From contig NZ_RPFZ01000001.1 in assembly GCF_003815535.1 (NCBI RefSeq), positions 2,108,001 through 2,172,000 on the forward strand: a stretch of 64,000 nucleotides of DNA, written 5' to 3'. Below the pieces are notes generated by a model, which did not search any database, was not told the origin of the DNA, and saw only the letters and a program-made list of their open reading frames with translations. Both the position numbers and the translations under genes were made by a program. Below, in pieces: positions 44,966 through 53,371 of the stretch. The first letter of the stretch is position 1. Each line of letters starts with the position of its first letter. The stretch comes from Aurantiacibacter spongiae. Lineage in GTDB: Bacteria > Pseudomonadota > Alphaproteobacteria > Sphingomonadales > Sphingomonadaceae.

Positions 44966-45916
44966 ATGGAAACACGTGCCAATTACGTCTGGGTCGGGGC
45001 CATAACCCTGCTGCTGCTGGCCGCGGCCGCCGTGTTCTTCGTGTGGCTGGCGCAGCTGGGCAACCGCGACAACAAGGAATACGACATCTTCTACGAACAG
45101 TCCGTGGGGGGCGTCGCGAAGGGCTCGACCGTCACCTATTCGGGCGTGCCCATCGGCCAGGTGACGAACATCGCCATCTGGGACAAGGATCCCGAATTCG
45201 TGCGCGTTCGTATCGAGGTGGACGGCGATGCCCCGATCCTGGTCGGCACCACCGCCAGCGTTTCGGCTAGCTTCACCGGCACATCCAACATCAGCCTGTC
45301 GGGCGGGCGCAGCGACCAGCCGCCGATCAGTTGCGAGACGACCGACTGCCCCGAAGGCGTGCCCGTCATACCGCCGGCGCCGGGCGCGGTGGGCGAGATC
45401 CTGGCGAGCGCGCCGCTGCTGCTGGAGCGGCTGGCGACGCTGACCGACCGGCTGACCCGCGTGCTGGACGACGACAACCAGGCGTCCATCGCCGGCATCC
45501 TGCGCAACACCGACCAGATCAGCCGCGACCTCACCTCCACCGCGCCGCAGATCGACGCGACGCTGGTGGAACTGCAATCCACGCTGGCGCAATCCACCCA
45601 GACGCTCGCCGCGTTCGAGGATACGCTCGATTCGACCGACGGCCTGCTCGAGAACGAGGGCCAGGCCATCGCCGCCGACCTGCGCGAGACGCTGGCCTCC
45701 GCGCGGCAGGCCGCCGCCTCGCTCGAAGACGCGATGGGCAACGTGGAGCCGGTGACGCGGCAATTGTCGCAGGACACGCTGCCCGCGGCCAACGCCACGC
45801 TGCGCGACCTTCGCCGCACCAGCGAGAACCTGCGCATGGTGACGGAGCGGATCGAGACCGAGGGCGCGACATCCTTGCTGGGCGGACCGCCGCTGCCCGA
45901 TTACGAGCCGGAATGA
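44966..45916 (+). CDS. mlaD: MlaD-type MCE protein
   Basis: A 316-residue inner-membrane anchored MCE protein. One membrane segment is at about 11-30. The MCE domain (about 35-120) contains YEQSVGGVAKGSTVTYSGVPIGQV. A long helical/coiled C-terminal part (about 135-300) is rich in Thr, Leu and Gln. It would form the hexameric lipid channel in the periplasm. It starts 10 bp after mlaF. The C-terminal helices are longer than in E. coli MlaD and may span more of the periplasm. Confidence 0.93.
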   Translation: METRANYVWVGAITLLLLAAAAVFFVWLAQLGNRDNKEYDIFYEQSVGGVAKGSTVTYSGVPIGQVTNIAIWDKDPEFVRVRIEVDGDAPILVGTTASVSASFTGTSNISLSGGRSDQPPISCETTDCPEGVPVIPPAPGAVGEILASAPLLLERLATLTDRLTRVLDDDNQASIAGILRNTDQISRDLTSTAPQIDATLVELQSTLAQSTQTLAAFEDTLDSTDGLLENEGQAIAADLRETLASARQAAASLEDAMGNVEPVTRQLSQDTLPAANATLRDLRRTSENLRMVTERIETEGATSLLGGPPLPDYEPE

Positions 45917-45933
45917 GGCGGGGAGCACACGCA

Positions 45934-46521
45934 ATGACGATACGCACATCCATCCTCGGCGCGCTGGCCGCCTGCGCCGCCCTGTCGGGTTGCATCAGCT
46001 TCGGCCCCGACGCGCCCGACCAGCTGCTGACGCTGACGCCGAACGCGACCATTCCCGCCGGCGCATCCGCCGATGGCAGCGCGGAAAGCGCGCTCGCGGT
46101 GCAGACGCCCGCCGTTTCCCAGCGGCTGAACGTCACCCGCGTCCCGGTGATGACCAGCGACAGCTCGCTCGCCTATCTGCAGGATGCGGTATGGGTGGAA
46201 AAGCCGGCCGAACTGTTCCGCGATCTGCTGTCCGACACCATCCGCGCCAAGGGCAACCGCATGGTCATCGGCGGTGGAGAGCTGGACTACGTAGCGCAGA
46301 CGCAATTGTCGGGCGAACTGGTCGATATGGGCTACGATGCCGTCACCGGCAGCGTCGTCGTCCGCTACGACGCGATCCTGCGGCTGGAGGGCGGGCGCAT
46401 CATCACCCGCCGGTTCGAAGCCAGCGTTCCGGGTATCGCGCCCGAAGCCGTGCCGGTCGGCGCGGCGTTGAACGAGGCAGCCAACTCGGTCGCCGACCAG
46501 GTTGCCGAATGGGTCGGCTGA
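45934..46521 (+). CDS. ABC-type transport auxiliary lipoprotein (PqiC/MlaD partner type)
   Basis: A 195-residue lipoprotein with lipobox LSGC (cysteine at about 19). The mature domain resembles the auxiliary lipoprotein family found with MCE transporters (LLTLTPNATIPAG, VTRVPVMTSDSSLAYLQDAVW, FRDLLSDTIRAKG). Such proteins sit on the outer membrane and contact the MCE tunnel. ATG at 45934 is chosen for its ribosome binding site; ATG at 45913 overlaps the mlaD stop as ATGA and would add seven residues. Last gene of the operon. Confidence 0.85.
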   Translation: MTIRTSILGALAACAALSGCISFGPDAPDQLLTLTPNATIPAGASADGSAESALAVQTPAVSQRLNVTRVPVMTSDSSLAYLQDAVWVEKPAELFRDLLSDTIRAKGNRMVIGGGELDYVAQTQLSGELVDMGYDAVTGSVVVRYDAILRLEGGRIITRRFEASVPGIAPEAVPVGAALNEAANSVADQVAEWVG

Positions 46522-46533
46522 GGCGGCCCTGAC

Positions 46534-47229
46534 CTAGCTTCGCACGGCGCGGGCGAAGGCCATCGCCCGGGCGAAGGCTTCCTCCCGCGCGGACCGCGCC
46601 CTGTCCGCTTCGGCATCCCGGCCCCAAAGCTGGGCCTGCCAGTCTTCCTCGCAATTCGCGGCGGCGAACAGCGCCTGCGCATCGGCATCGTCCTCCAGCG
46701 CCGCCAGCGCCACGATCAGCGATGCCGCGAGCGAGGCGAGGGTCAGCAGCGCGGCGAGGGTGAAGTCGTCCTCCTGCTCCAGCCGGGCGCGCAGGCGGGC
46801 GATGCTCGCTTCGGGCTGGGCACGATGAACGATGCCGCTGACCCGCTCCATCCGCACGCCGTGCGCGTCCTCGAACGCGGCGACGAGCGGCTCCCACACC
46901 TCCTCCTGCCGCGCCCAGAGCGCATCGCCCGGATCGGCGCGGTAGCACAGCGTGTCGGTGCCGGCGTAGGACAGCAGCTTGTCGATCGCCGCGCCGCGAT
47001 CGGCGCGCACCACGTCGATTGCGTAGTCGGTCAGGTCGCGATGGACGAAGGTTTTCGGGTCGATCTCCTCACCCTGCGCGCGCCATTCGCCGGCCAGCAA
47101 CTCCGCCGCCGCGCGGGTCGGCACGATCTGCGCCGAGCCCATCTGCGTCCTGATCGCTCGCCCATCCAGCATGACGCGCCAGCCATCTCCCGCCGCCTCG
47201 AGTGCGACTTCGGTGTAGAAGCGCCTCAC
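46534..47229 (-). CDS. ATP12-family chaperone
   Basis: A 231-residue protein of the ATP12 family, which in mitochondria helps assemble the F1 alpha subunit. Alphaproteobacteria carry homologues. Family features are the start MRRFYTEV, then VMLDGRAIRTQ, LLAGEWRAQGEEIDP and DTLCYRADPGDALWARQEE, with the acidic glutamate region after. It is the last gene of a six-gene overlapping set; its ATG overlaps the preceding stop (ATGA). ATP synthase genes are not in the window. Confidence 0.9.
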   Translation of the reverse strand: MRRFYTEVALEAAGDGWRVMLDGRAIRTQMGSAQIVPTRAAAELLAGEWRAQGEEIDPKTFVHRDLTDYAIDVVRADRGAAIDKLLSYAGTDTLCYRADPGDALWARQEEVWEPLVAAFEDAHGVRMERVSGIVHRAQPEASIARLRARLEQEDDFTLAALLTLASLAASLIVALAALEDDADAQALFAAANCEEDWQAQLWGRDAEADRARSAREEAFARAMAFARAVRS

Positions 47230-47441
47230 CCGCGCGGTGTCCGCCAGCGCCGCGCCATCATCAGCGGCACGACGAGAAAGGCGAGGACGCCGGCGACCAG
47301 GGCGATCCAGCCGAGCGCGGCGGGGACCGCCAGCTTGCCGTTCAGCGCCAGCAGTCCGAATATCGCCAGCATCGCCCCGCCGAGCCGGGTCATGACCAAC
47401 GCCAGGAAGCGATTGCGCGCTCTCGTATCGGGATCAGCCAT
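47226..47441 (-). CDS. Small membrane protein, 71 aa
   Basis: Two hydrophobic segments (about residues 17-35 and 40-62) with a positively charged start (ARNRFLALVMTRLGG) and end (RRWRTPRG). Family unknown. ATG at 47441 overlaps the HAD phosphatase stop by eight bases, and its stop overlaps the ATP12 ATG. The tight coupling supports it as a real gene. Confidence 0.75.
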   Translation of the reverse strand: MADPDTRARNRFLALVMTRLGGAMLAIFGLLALNGKLAVPAALGWIALVAGVLAFLVVPLMMARRWRTPRG

Positions 47442-48093
47442 GCAGGATGTCCTCCAGTTCGCGCACGCTCCCGGCCACGATTTCGGCGCCCGCTTCGAGC
47501 AGTTCGGCCGGTTCGTGATACCCCCAGGCGACGCCGATGGCGCGCACCTCGGCATTGCGGGCCATCTCGATATCGTAGGCGGTATCGCCGATCATCACCG
47601 TCTGCCAGGGCGCGGCGAGCACGTCCTCCATCGCGGCGTCGAGCATGCCGGGATCGGGCTTGGAGGGGTGGCGGTCGGCGGTTTGCAGCGTCGCGAACAG
47701 ATCGGTGAGGCCATGCGCGGCGAGCGTGCTGGCGAGGCCGCGGTCCGACTTGCCGGTGGCGACGCCGAGCGTCCACTCGCTCGCCCGCAGGCGCTCTAGC
47801 AGCGGCGCGATCCCTTCGAACAGCGGTTCGCGCAGGCTGCCGTCCTCGCGCGACCGGCGAAAGGCGCGTTTGTAGGCCTCGACCGCCTCGCGCTGGCTCT
47901 CGGAGGTGGCGTCGGGGGCGAGCAGGCGGATCGCCTGCGGCAGGCTCAGCCCCACGATGCGGCGGATTTGATGCCGTCCGGGCGCGGGCAGGCCGGTTTC
48001 GGCGAAGGCGGTCTCCATCGCCGCGACCACGCCCGCCTGCCCGTCGCACAACGTGCCGTCGCAATCGAACACGGCGAGGCGCAGCGCGTTCAC
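47434..48093 (-). CDS. HAD-family phosphatase, phosphoglycolate phosphatase-like
   Basis: A 219-residue haloacid dehalogenase phosphatase. Motif I is FDCDGTL (Asp10 and Asp12), motif II VATGKS, and motif III/IV KPDP and GDTAYDIEMA. A helical cap lies between. It resembles Gph (phosphoglycolate to glycolate) but the family is broad. GTG start at 48093 overlaps the stop of the FMN-binding gene (GTGA). Confidence 0.86.
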   Translation of the reverse strand: MNALRLAVFDCDGTLCDGQAGVVAAMETAFAETGLPAPGRHQIRRIVGLSLPQAIRLLAPDATSESQREAVEAYKRAFRRSREDGSLREPLFEGIAPLLERLRASEWTLGVATGKSDRGLASTLAAHGLTDLFATLQTADRHPSKPDPGMLDAAMEDVLAAPWQTVMIGDTAYDIEMARNAEVRAIGVAWGYHEPAELLEAGAEIVAGSVRELEDILHG

Positions 48094-48698
48094 GCCGGCA
48101 GTCCCTCGCGCATCAGGCGGGCCATCGCGTGACGGCCCTCGGCCTCTACCCCGCTGGCAAGGCGCGCCACTTCGCCGGGGGACTTGTGCTGCGCGAGTTT
48201 GACCGTCTCGCGCCGATCCTCGACGGTAAGCGCGAAACCGGCGATGGCGCGCATCATCCCGCGCAGCACCGGGGCCGCCACCGTGTCCATCGACCACGGC
48301 CTGCCGCCCGATGCGACGCGGTTCTCCTCGCGCGTGGCGATATCGTGCAGCACGGCCATGAGGCCGGCATCGTCCAGCCGTCGCACCGGACCTTCGTATT
48401 CCAGCGCGACGTAGTTCCACGTCGGCACTTCGCCTGGCGACGCATACCAGCGCGCCGAGACATAGGCATCGGGTCCGTTGATGCAGGCCAGCGCCCGCGC
48501 ACCGTCCAGATGGGGGGTAACGGCGTTGGCCCGCGCCAGGTGGAAGCGGATCGTGCCATCGTCGTCGAGCAACAGCGGCGTGTGCGCGACGCGCGGCCCG
48601 TCCGGCGTGGTCAGGAAGATCATGCCAAAGCCGATGGATCGTGCCACCGCGTCGAGCGCCGCGGCGTCCCCGGAGCGGAAATGCGGGTTGGGGTGCAT
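48090..48698 (-). CDS. FMN-binding PaiB-type protein
   Basis: A 202-residue protein of the PaiB/flavin-reductase-like split barrel fold (MHPNPHFRSGDAAAL, FLTTPDGPRVAHTPLLLD, HLARANAVTPHL, YVSARWYASPGEVPTWNYV). PaiB in Bacillus was described as a negative regulator, but most members are simply flavin or heme binders. The C-terminal part (KLAQHKSPGEVARLASGVE) matches. ATG at 48698 overlaps the preceding stop (TGATG). Confidence 0.85.
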   Translation of the reverse strand: MHPNPHFRSGDAAALDAVARSIGFGMIFLTTPDGPRVAHTPLLLDDDGTIRFHLARANAVTPHLDGARALACINGPDAYVSARWYASPGEVPTWNYVALEYEGPVRRLDDAGLMAVLHDIATREENRVASGGRPWSMDTVAAPVLRGMMRAIAGFALTVEDRRETVKLAQHKSPGEVARLASGVEAEGRHAMARLMREGLPA

Positions 48699-49843
48699 CA
48701 GCGCCCCTTGCGCGCGGCGGGCTTCTTCGAACCGCGCTTCTTGCCGCCAGGCTTGCCGCGATCCTTGCGTTCGCCGCGCCGGGCCTTGCGATATTGTTTG
48801 GCGTGGGCCTTCGCCGCCTGCTTCTTCTCGCCTTTCGTGCGTTCGGGCGGAGGCGCGGCGATCGGGCCGGCGTCGCTGAGCGCAGGGTCGAACCCGAGCT
48901 GTTCCATGCTGGCGGCGAAATGTTCGGGCAGGTCGGCGGTGACGTCCAGCGTCTGCCCCTTGGGCGCGTCGATGATGAGGCGGCGGGCATGGAGGTGCAT
49001 CTTGCGACTGATCGAGCCGGTCAGGAAGGCGCCGGATCCGCCGTATTTCCCGTCGCCGACGATGGGGTGGCCGATCGCCGCCAGGTGGACGCGCAGCTGG
49101 TGGGTGCGCCCGGTGAAGGGTTGCAGTTCGACCCAGGCGGCGGCGTTGCCGGCCCGTTCCACCACCCGGTACACGGTGCGCGCCGGCTGGCCGCCCTCCA
49201 TGTCGACATGCATCTTCTCGCCGCCCGAGCCGGGCTGCTTGGCGAGCGGCGCGTCGATCGTGCCCTCGTGCACGTCGGGTACGCCGACCACCAGCGCCCA
49301 GTAGATCTTCCTCGCGCTGCGTCCCGAAAACCGCTTCGAGAAGAACGCCGCGCTGCCCGGCGTACGGGCGATCAGCAGCACGCCCGACGTATCCTTGTCG
49401 AGCCGGTGGACGAGGCGCGGGCGGGAATCGTCCTCGCCGGCATAGGCATCGAGCAGGCCGTCGACATGGCGATTGGTCCTGGTCCCGCCCTGGGTGGCGA
49501 GGCCGGGGGGCTTGTTCAGCACCAGCGCGGCATCGGTGCGCCTGACGAGCATCGCCTCGGCCAGCGCTTCCTCCTCCGCCGTCAGTTCGCGGCGCTGGCG
49601 CGGGGCCTTGCCCGTCTCCTCTCCGCCCGGCGGCACGCGCAGGACCTGTCCGGCGGCGAGGCGATCCTCGGGCCGGGCGCGCTTGCCGTCCACCCGCAAC
49701 TGCCCGGTGCGCGCCCAGCGCGAGACGGTGCCGAAGCCGATCTTGGGCAGGTGCCGCTTGAACCAGCGATCGAGCCGCACGCCCTCGTCGTCGGCCGCGA
49801 CGGTGAACTGGCGCACATCGTCGGAGGCCCCGGTCCTGCTCAT
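48698..49843 (-). CDS. RluC-type pseudouridine synthase with basic tail
   Basis: A 381-residue enzyme: N-terminal S4 domain (RLDRWFKRHLPKIGFGTVSRW) and RluA-type catalytic domain with Asp149 in HRLDKDTSGVLL. It is like RluC, which modifies 23S rRNA at 955, 2504 and 2580 in E. coli. The C-terminal ~45 residues are extremely Lys/Arg-rich (KGEKKQAAKAHAKQYRKAR), a likely RNA-binding tail. The ATG at 49843 overlaps the crcB stop (ATGA). Confidence 0.88.
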   Translation of the reverse strand: MSRTGASDDVRQFTVAADDEGVRLDRWFKRHLPKIGFGTVSRWARTGQLRVDGKRARPEDRLAAGQVLRVPPGGEETGKAPRQRRELTAEEEALAEAMLVRRTDAALVLNKPPGLATQGGTRTNRHVDGLLDAYAGEDDSRPRLVHRLDKDTSGVLLIARTPGSAAFFSKRFSGRSARKIYWALVVGVPDVHEGTIDAPLAKQPGSGGEKMHVDMEGGQPARTVYRVVERAGNAAAWVELQPFTGRTHQLRVHLAAIGHPIVGDGKYGGSGAFLTGSISRKMHLHARRLIIDAPKGQTLDVTADLPEHFAASMEQLGFDPALSDAGPIAAPPPERTKGEKKQAAKAHAKQYRKARRGERKDRGKPGGKKRGSKKPAARKGR

Positions 49844-50253
49844 GAGAACAGGCGCGTCAGCGACAGGCCGAAGATCAGCCCGGTAACGCCCAGTCCGATG
49901 GAGAGCATGACGTAGAGCGCCGCGATCAGCACCTGCCCGCGCTGGATCAGCAGCGCCATTTCCAGGCTGAAGGCGGAAAAGGTGGTGAAGCCGCCCAGCA
50001 GACCGACGCCCAGCAGCAGCCGCAGCTGATCCGAATTGGCGCCGCCGCTCCGCACCAGCCAGCCGGCGAGCACGCCCATGAGCACGCTGCCCACGGTATT
50101 CACGGTCAGCGTCGCCCAGGGGAAGAAGGTGACGGCCGGCGCCCCCAGCCAGGCAGTCACCGCGCGGCCGGCCTGGTAGCGCAGGAACGCGCCGAGGCCG
50201 CCGCCCAGCGCCACCGAGAGCGAGGCGTAGAATTGAGGTGTGGCTTGCGACAT
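49840..50253 (-). CDS. crcB: Fluoride channel CrcB/Fluc
   Basis: A 137-residue four-helix membrane protein that exports fluoride as a dual-topology dimer. It has [14 protein letters not shown], the TLTVNTVGS (Asn of the pore) motif and [12 protein letters not shown] (Phe-box and Thr/Ser track). ATG at 50253 (MSQATPQ) is preferred over one 12 bases upstream. First gene of the six-gene overlapping set. No fluoride riboswitch precedes it. Confidence 0.93.
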   Translation of the reverse strand: MSQATPQFYASLSVALGGGLGAFLRYQAGRAVTAWLGAPAVTFFPWATLTVNTVGSVLMGVLAGWLVRSGGANSDQLRLLLGVGLLGGFTTFSAFSLEMALLIQRGQVLIAALYVMLSIGLGVTGLIFGLSLTRLFS

Positions 50254-50464
50254 GGCGCCCCACATAGCGACCGGGATGCGGCTGCGGAACCCGCAAAGGC
50301 GCTTCGCGCTTGCTTTTGTGCCGCGATTCGCTTATCCGCCGCTCCGAACAGCCGATCCGGAACGGATTCGGCGCGTTTTTCGTTATATTCACATCCGGTG
50401 CACCGCGCGCGCCTGCAGGGCGGGCCAGATACGCACTTTCGATCAGAACAGGTGGCTTAAGTTT

Positions 50465-50665
50465 ATGCAGATCATCGTCCGCGATAACAACGTCGAACAG
50501 GCCCTGCGCGCGCTCAAGAAGAAGCTGCAGCGCGAGGGCGTCTATCGCGAGATGAAGCTGCGCCGCCATTACGAGAAGCCGAGCGAGAAGCGCGCCCGGG
50601 AAAAGGCCGCCGCCGTGCGCCGCGCCCGCAAGCTCGAGCGCAAGCGCGCCGAACGCGACGGCTGA
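50465..50665 (+). CDS. rpsU: 30S ribosomal protein S21
   Basis: A 66-residue small-subunit protein: [20 protein letters not shown], then [21 protein letters not shown] and a basic tail. Complete and normal in length for alphaproteobacteria. ATG at 50465 is the family's start; the open frame upstream is chance. It is closed by a good terminator. The AGGTGG 13 bases upstream is the only visible ribosome binding site. It diverges from crcB. Confidence 0.97.
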   Translation: MQIIVRDNNVEQALRALKKKLQREGVYREMKLRRHYEKPSEKRAREKAAAVRRARKLERKRAERDG

Positions 50666-50708
50666 CGCGAAGGCGCCGCCGCGCTTGAAAGCCGCAGACA
50701 GCTAAGCC

Positions 50709-50740
50709 AAAGGGGCGTGGAGACAACTCCGCGCCCTTTT
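50709..50740 (+). terminator. Intrinsic terminator after rpsU
   Basis: AAAGGGGCGTGGAG (50709-50722) pairs with CTCCGCGCCCTTTT (50727-50740) with a 4-nt loop and one mismatched pair. A T-run ends the second arm. It lies 44 bp after rpsU and before the FKBP gene. Confidence 0.85.
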
Positions 50741-50760
50741 CGTATTGGGATCGACACCAC

Positions 50761-51375
50761 ATGACCGAAGTTACCCGCGTACCTCTTCAGCCGATTGCCA
50801 AGGGCTCGCTCACGAAGCTGTGGCTGGCCGTGATCGCCGCCCTGCTGCTGGCCGGCGGCGCGGCCTGGGCGGCCATGCCCGAGGGCGTGACGGTGGATGT
50901 GGTGCGGGAGGGGCAGGGCCCGCATCCCGCAGCGGACGACGTGGTGTTCGTGAAATATACCGGGAAGCTGGCCGACGGCACCGTGTTCGATCAATCGCAG
51001 CCGCTGCCGATCCCTGTTCAGGGTATCTTCCCGGAAGGCACGCCGCTGCCGCTGTCCGACATGATACCCGGCTTCCGCGAGGCGCTGGTGCAGACGCGCG
51101 AGGGCGGCCAGTACGAGATCTTCATCCCGTCCGAATCCGGCTATGGCGACCAGGTGCCGCCGGGCGGCCCGATCCCGCCCGATGCCGATCTCAGCTTCGA
51201 TGTCGAGGTCATGGGGTTCATGTCCCGCCCCGAATTCGAGCAGCGTGTGCAATTGCTGCAACAGCGGGTGCAGCAGATGGGCGGCTTCCCCGGTGCGCCG
51301 GGCGGGGCCGGCGGCGCGGGCGACCCGGATGCAGCGGGCGCGCAGGATCTGCCCGAGGGCGTGCCTCCGCAATAG
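50761..51375 (+). CDS. Membrane-anchored FKBP-type peptidyl-prolyl isomerase
   Basis: A 204-residue protein. An N-terminal membrane anchor (about 20-38) is followed by an FKBP domain (about 60-155: VFVKYTGKLADGTVFDQS, MIPGFREAL, GYGDQVPPGGPIPPDADLSFDVEV), so the isomerase faces the periplasm. The C-terminal 45 residues are a Gln-, Gly- and Pro-rich tail. ATG at 50761. It is separated from rpsU by a terminator. Confidence 0.92.
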   Translation: MTEVTRVPLQPIAKGSLTKLWLAVIAALLLAGGAAWAAMPEGVTVDVVREGQGPHPAADDVVFVKYTGKLADGTVFDQSQPLPIPVQGIFPEGTPLPLSDMIPGFREALVQTREGGQYEIFIPSESGYGDQVPPGGPIPPDADLSFDVEVMGFMSRPEFEQRVQLLQQRVQQMGGFPGAPGGAGGAGDPDAAGAQDLPEGVPPQ

Positions 51376-51447
51376 GCGTGCAAGGGCGGGCGAAAAGCCG
51401 CTCGCGCCCGCTTGAAGCGGTGCGCGAGCGTCGCTAACGCAGGCGCC

Positions 51448-51750
51448 ATGTCAGTTTCTCGAGAACAAGTGGCCAAGATCGCCTCGCTGGCGCGCATCGA
51501 CATGGACGATGCCGCGCTCGATCGCATGGTGCCCGAATTGAACAACATCCTCGCCTGGGTCGAGCAGCTGGGCGAGGTGGATACCTCCACGGTCGAGCCG
51601 ATGACGGCGGTGATCCCGCAGGCGCTGCGCCTGCGCGAAGACGTGGTCGATGCCGACCCGCTGACCGGCGGCGGCCGGCGCGAGGCGATCCTCGCCAACG
51701 CGCCGGTGGCGGAGCACGGCTTCTTCGGCGTTCCCAAGGTGATCGAGTGA
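51448..51750 (+). CDS. gatC: Aspartyl/glutamyl-tRNA amidotransferase subunit C
   Basis: A 100-residue subunit that stabilises Gat[40 protein letters not shown], then LREDVVDAD and [10 protein letters not shown]. Complete. It overlaps gatA by one base (TGATG). GatCAB amidates misacylated Glu-tRNA(Gln) and Asp-tRNA(Asn). Confidence 0.95.
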   Translation: MSVSREQVAKIASLARIDMDDAALDRMVPELNNILAWVEQLGEVDTSTVEPMTAVIPQALRLREDVVDADPLTGGGRREAILANAPVAEHGFFGVPKVIE

Positions 51751-53234
51751 TGATAGGCGATCTTACGCAGCTGGGCGTGCGCGCCATTCGCGACGGCGTG
51801 GCCGGCGGCGATTTCACCGCGCGCGAAGTGGCCGAGGCGTTCAACGCCGCGGTCGAGGGGGCGAGCGCGCTCAACGCCTTCATCACGCCGACGCCCGAAC
51901 TGGCGCTGCGGCACGCCGATCTTGTCGATGCCGATCGCGCCGCCGGCAGGGATCTGCCGGCGATGGCCGGCGTGCCCATCGGGATGAAGGATCTGTTCTG
52001 CACGCGCGGCGTCCAGTCCAGCGCGGCCAGCCACATCCTCGAAGGCTTCGTGCCCGAATACGAAAGCACCGTGTCGCAGAACCTGTGGAATGCGGGTTGC
52101 GGAATGCTGGGCAAGCTCAACATGGACCAGTTCGCCATGGGCTCGTCCAACGAGACGAGCTATTTCGGCGACGTGAAGAGCCCGTGGCGCAAGGACGGCA
52201 GCAATGCCGCGCTGACGCCGGGTGGTTCGTCGGGCGGATCGTCCGCCGCCGTCGCCGCGCGGTTGTGCCCGGCGGCGACCGGCACCGATACCGGCGGCTC
52301 CATCCGCCAGCCCGCCGCCGTGACGGGCATCACCGGCATCAAGCCGACCTATGGCCGCTGCTCGCGCTGGGGCGTGGTGGCGTTCGCCAGCAGCCTCGAC
52401 CAGGCCGGGCCGATGGCGCGCAGCGTGGACGATTGCGCGATCATGCTGGGCGCGATGGCGGGCTTCGATCCCAAGGATTCGACCAGCCTCGACGCGCCGG
52501 TCCCCGACTGGGCGGGGTCGCTGAACGCTGACCTGAAAGGCAAGCGCGTGGGAATCCCGCGCGAATACCGGATGGAGGGGACCGACCAGTCGATCCTCGA
52601 CAGCTGGGAACGCGGCAAGGAATGGCTGCGCGATGCGGGCGCGGAGATCGTCGACGTGTCGCTGCCGCACACGAAATACGCGCTGCCCGCCTATTACATC
52701 ATCGCGCCTGCCGAAGCCTCCAGCAACCTCGCGCGCTATGACGGCGTGCGCTACGGCCTGCGCGATCTGCCCGAGGGCGCGGGATTGCAGGACATGTACG
52801 CCGCCACGCGCGCCGAGGGGTTCGGCGACGAGGTGAAGCGGCGCATCCTGATCGGCACCTACGTGCTCAGCGCAGGCTTCTACGACGCCTATTACACGCA
52901 GGCGCAAAAGGTCCGCACGCTGGTGCAGCGCGATTTCACCGATGCCTTCGGCCAGTGCGACATGATCCTGGCGCCGACATCGCCCAACGCCGCCTTCCCG
53001 CTGGGCGAGATGCAGGCCGATCCGCTGGCCATGTATCTGAACGACGTGTTCGCCGTCCCCGCTTCGCTGGCGGGGCTGCCGGCGATGAGCGTGCCCGCCA
53101 TGCTCAACGGCGACGGTCTGCCGCTGGGCCTCCAGATCGTCGGCAAGCCGATGGACGAGCAGGGCGTGCTGGACGCAGGACTGGCGATAGAACAGCGCAG
53201 CGGCTTCGACGCCGTGCCGGAGCGGTGGTGGTGA
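51750..53234 (+). CDS. gatA: Aspartyl/glutamyl-tRNA amidotransferase subunit A
   Basis: A 494-residue glutaminase/amidase subunit. The triad is complete: Lys80 (IGMKDLF), the serine of [11 protein letters not shown] (158-168) and Ser184 ([11 protein letters not shown]). ATG at 51750 is preferred to GTG at 51747. The stop overlaps the GTG of a 46-codon membrane peptide (GTGA) that sits between gatA and gatB. Confidence 0.96.
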   Translation: MIGDLTQLGVRAIRDGVAGGDFTAREVAEAFNAAVEGASALNAFITPTPELALRHADLVDADRAAGRDLPAMAGVPIGMKDLFCTRGVQSSAASHILEGFVPEYESTVSQNLWNAGCGMLGKLNMDQFAMGSSNETSYFGDVKSPWRKDGSNAALTPGGSSGGSSAAVAARLCPAATGTDTGGSIRQPAAVTGITGIKPTYGRCSRWGVVAFASSLDQAGPMARSVDDCAIMLGAMAGFDPKDSTSLDAPVPDWAGSLNADLKGKRVGIPREYRMEGTDQSILDSWERGKEWLRDAGAEIVDVSLPHTKYALPAYYIIAPAEASSNLARYDGVRYGLRDLPEGAGLQDMYAATRAEGFGDEVKRRILIGTYVLSAGFYDAYYTQAQKVRTLVQRDFTDAFGQCDMILAPTSPNAAFPLGEMQADPLAMYLNDVFAVPASLAGLPAMSVPAMLNGDGLPLGLQIVGKPMDEQGVLDAGLAIEQRSGFDAVPERWW

Positions 53235-53371
53235 GCATCGCGGTCATCGACCTGATCGCCGGTGTGGCGGTTGCCGCCGTTCTCCTGATACCCGCGCTGA
53301 TCCGTCGCCGCGTGAAGCATGGCGAGGCGCGTTTCGACAGCAAGACCGGCAAGGTGATCGACGATGAGTGA
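53231..53371 (+). CDS. 46-aa single-span membrane peptide inside gatCAB
   Basis: GTG at 53231 overlaps the gatA stop (GTGA), and the stop at 53371 lies eight bases inside gatB. The product has one membrane segment ([20 protein letters not shown]), then a basic stretch ([11 protein letters not shown]) and an acidic end (GKVIDDE). The overlaps at both ends suggest translation in the operon. No family is recognised. Function unknown; if real, it could tether something of the complex to the membrane. Confidence 0.55.
   Translation: MSIAVIDLIAGVAVAAVLLIPALIRRRVKHGEARFDSKTGKVIDDE

Noticed and set aside
50254-50464. Fluoride riboswitch upstream of crcB
   Set aside because: I compared the leader with the conserved crcB-motif pattern and found no match.
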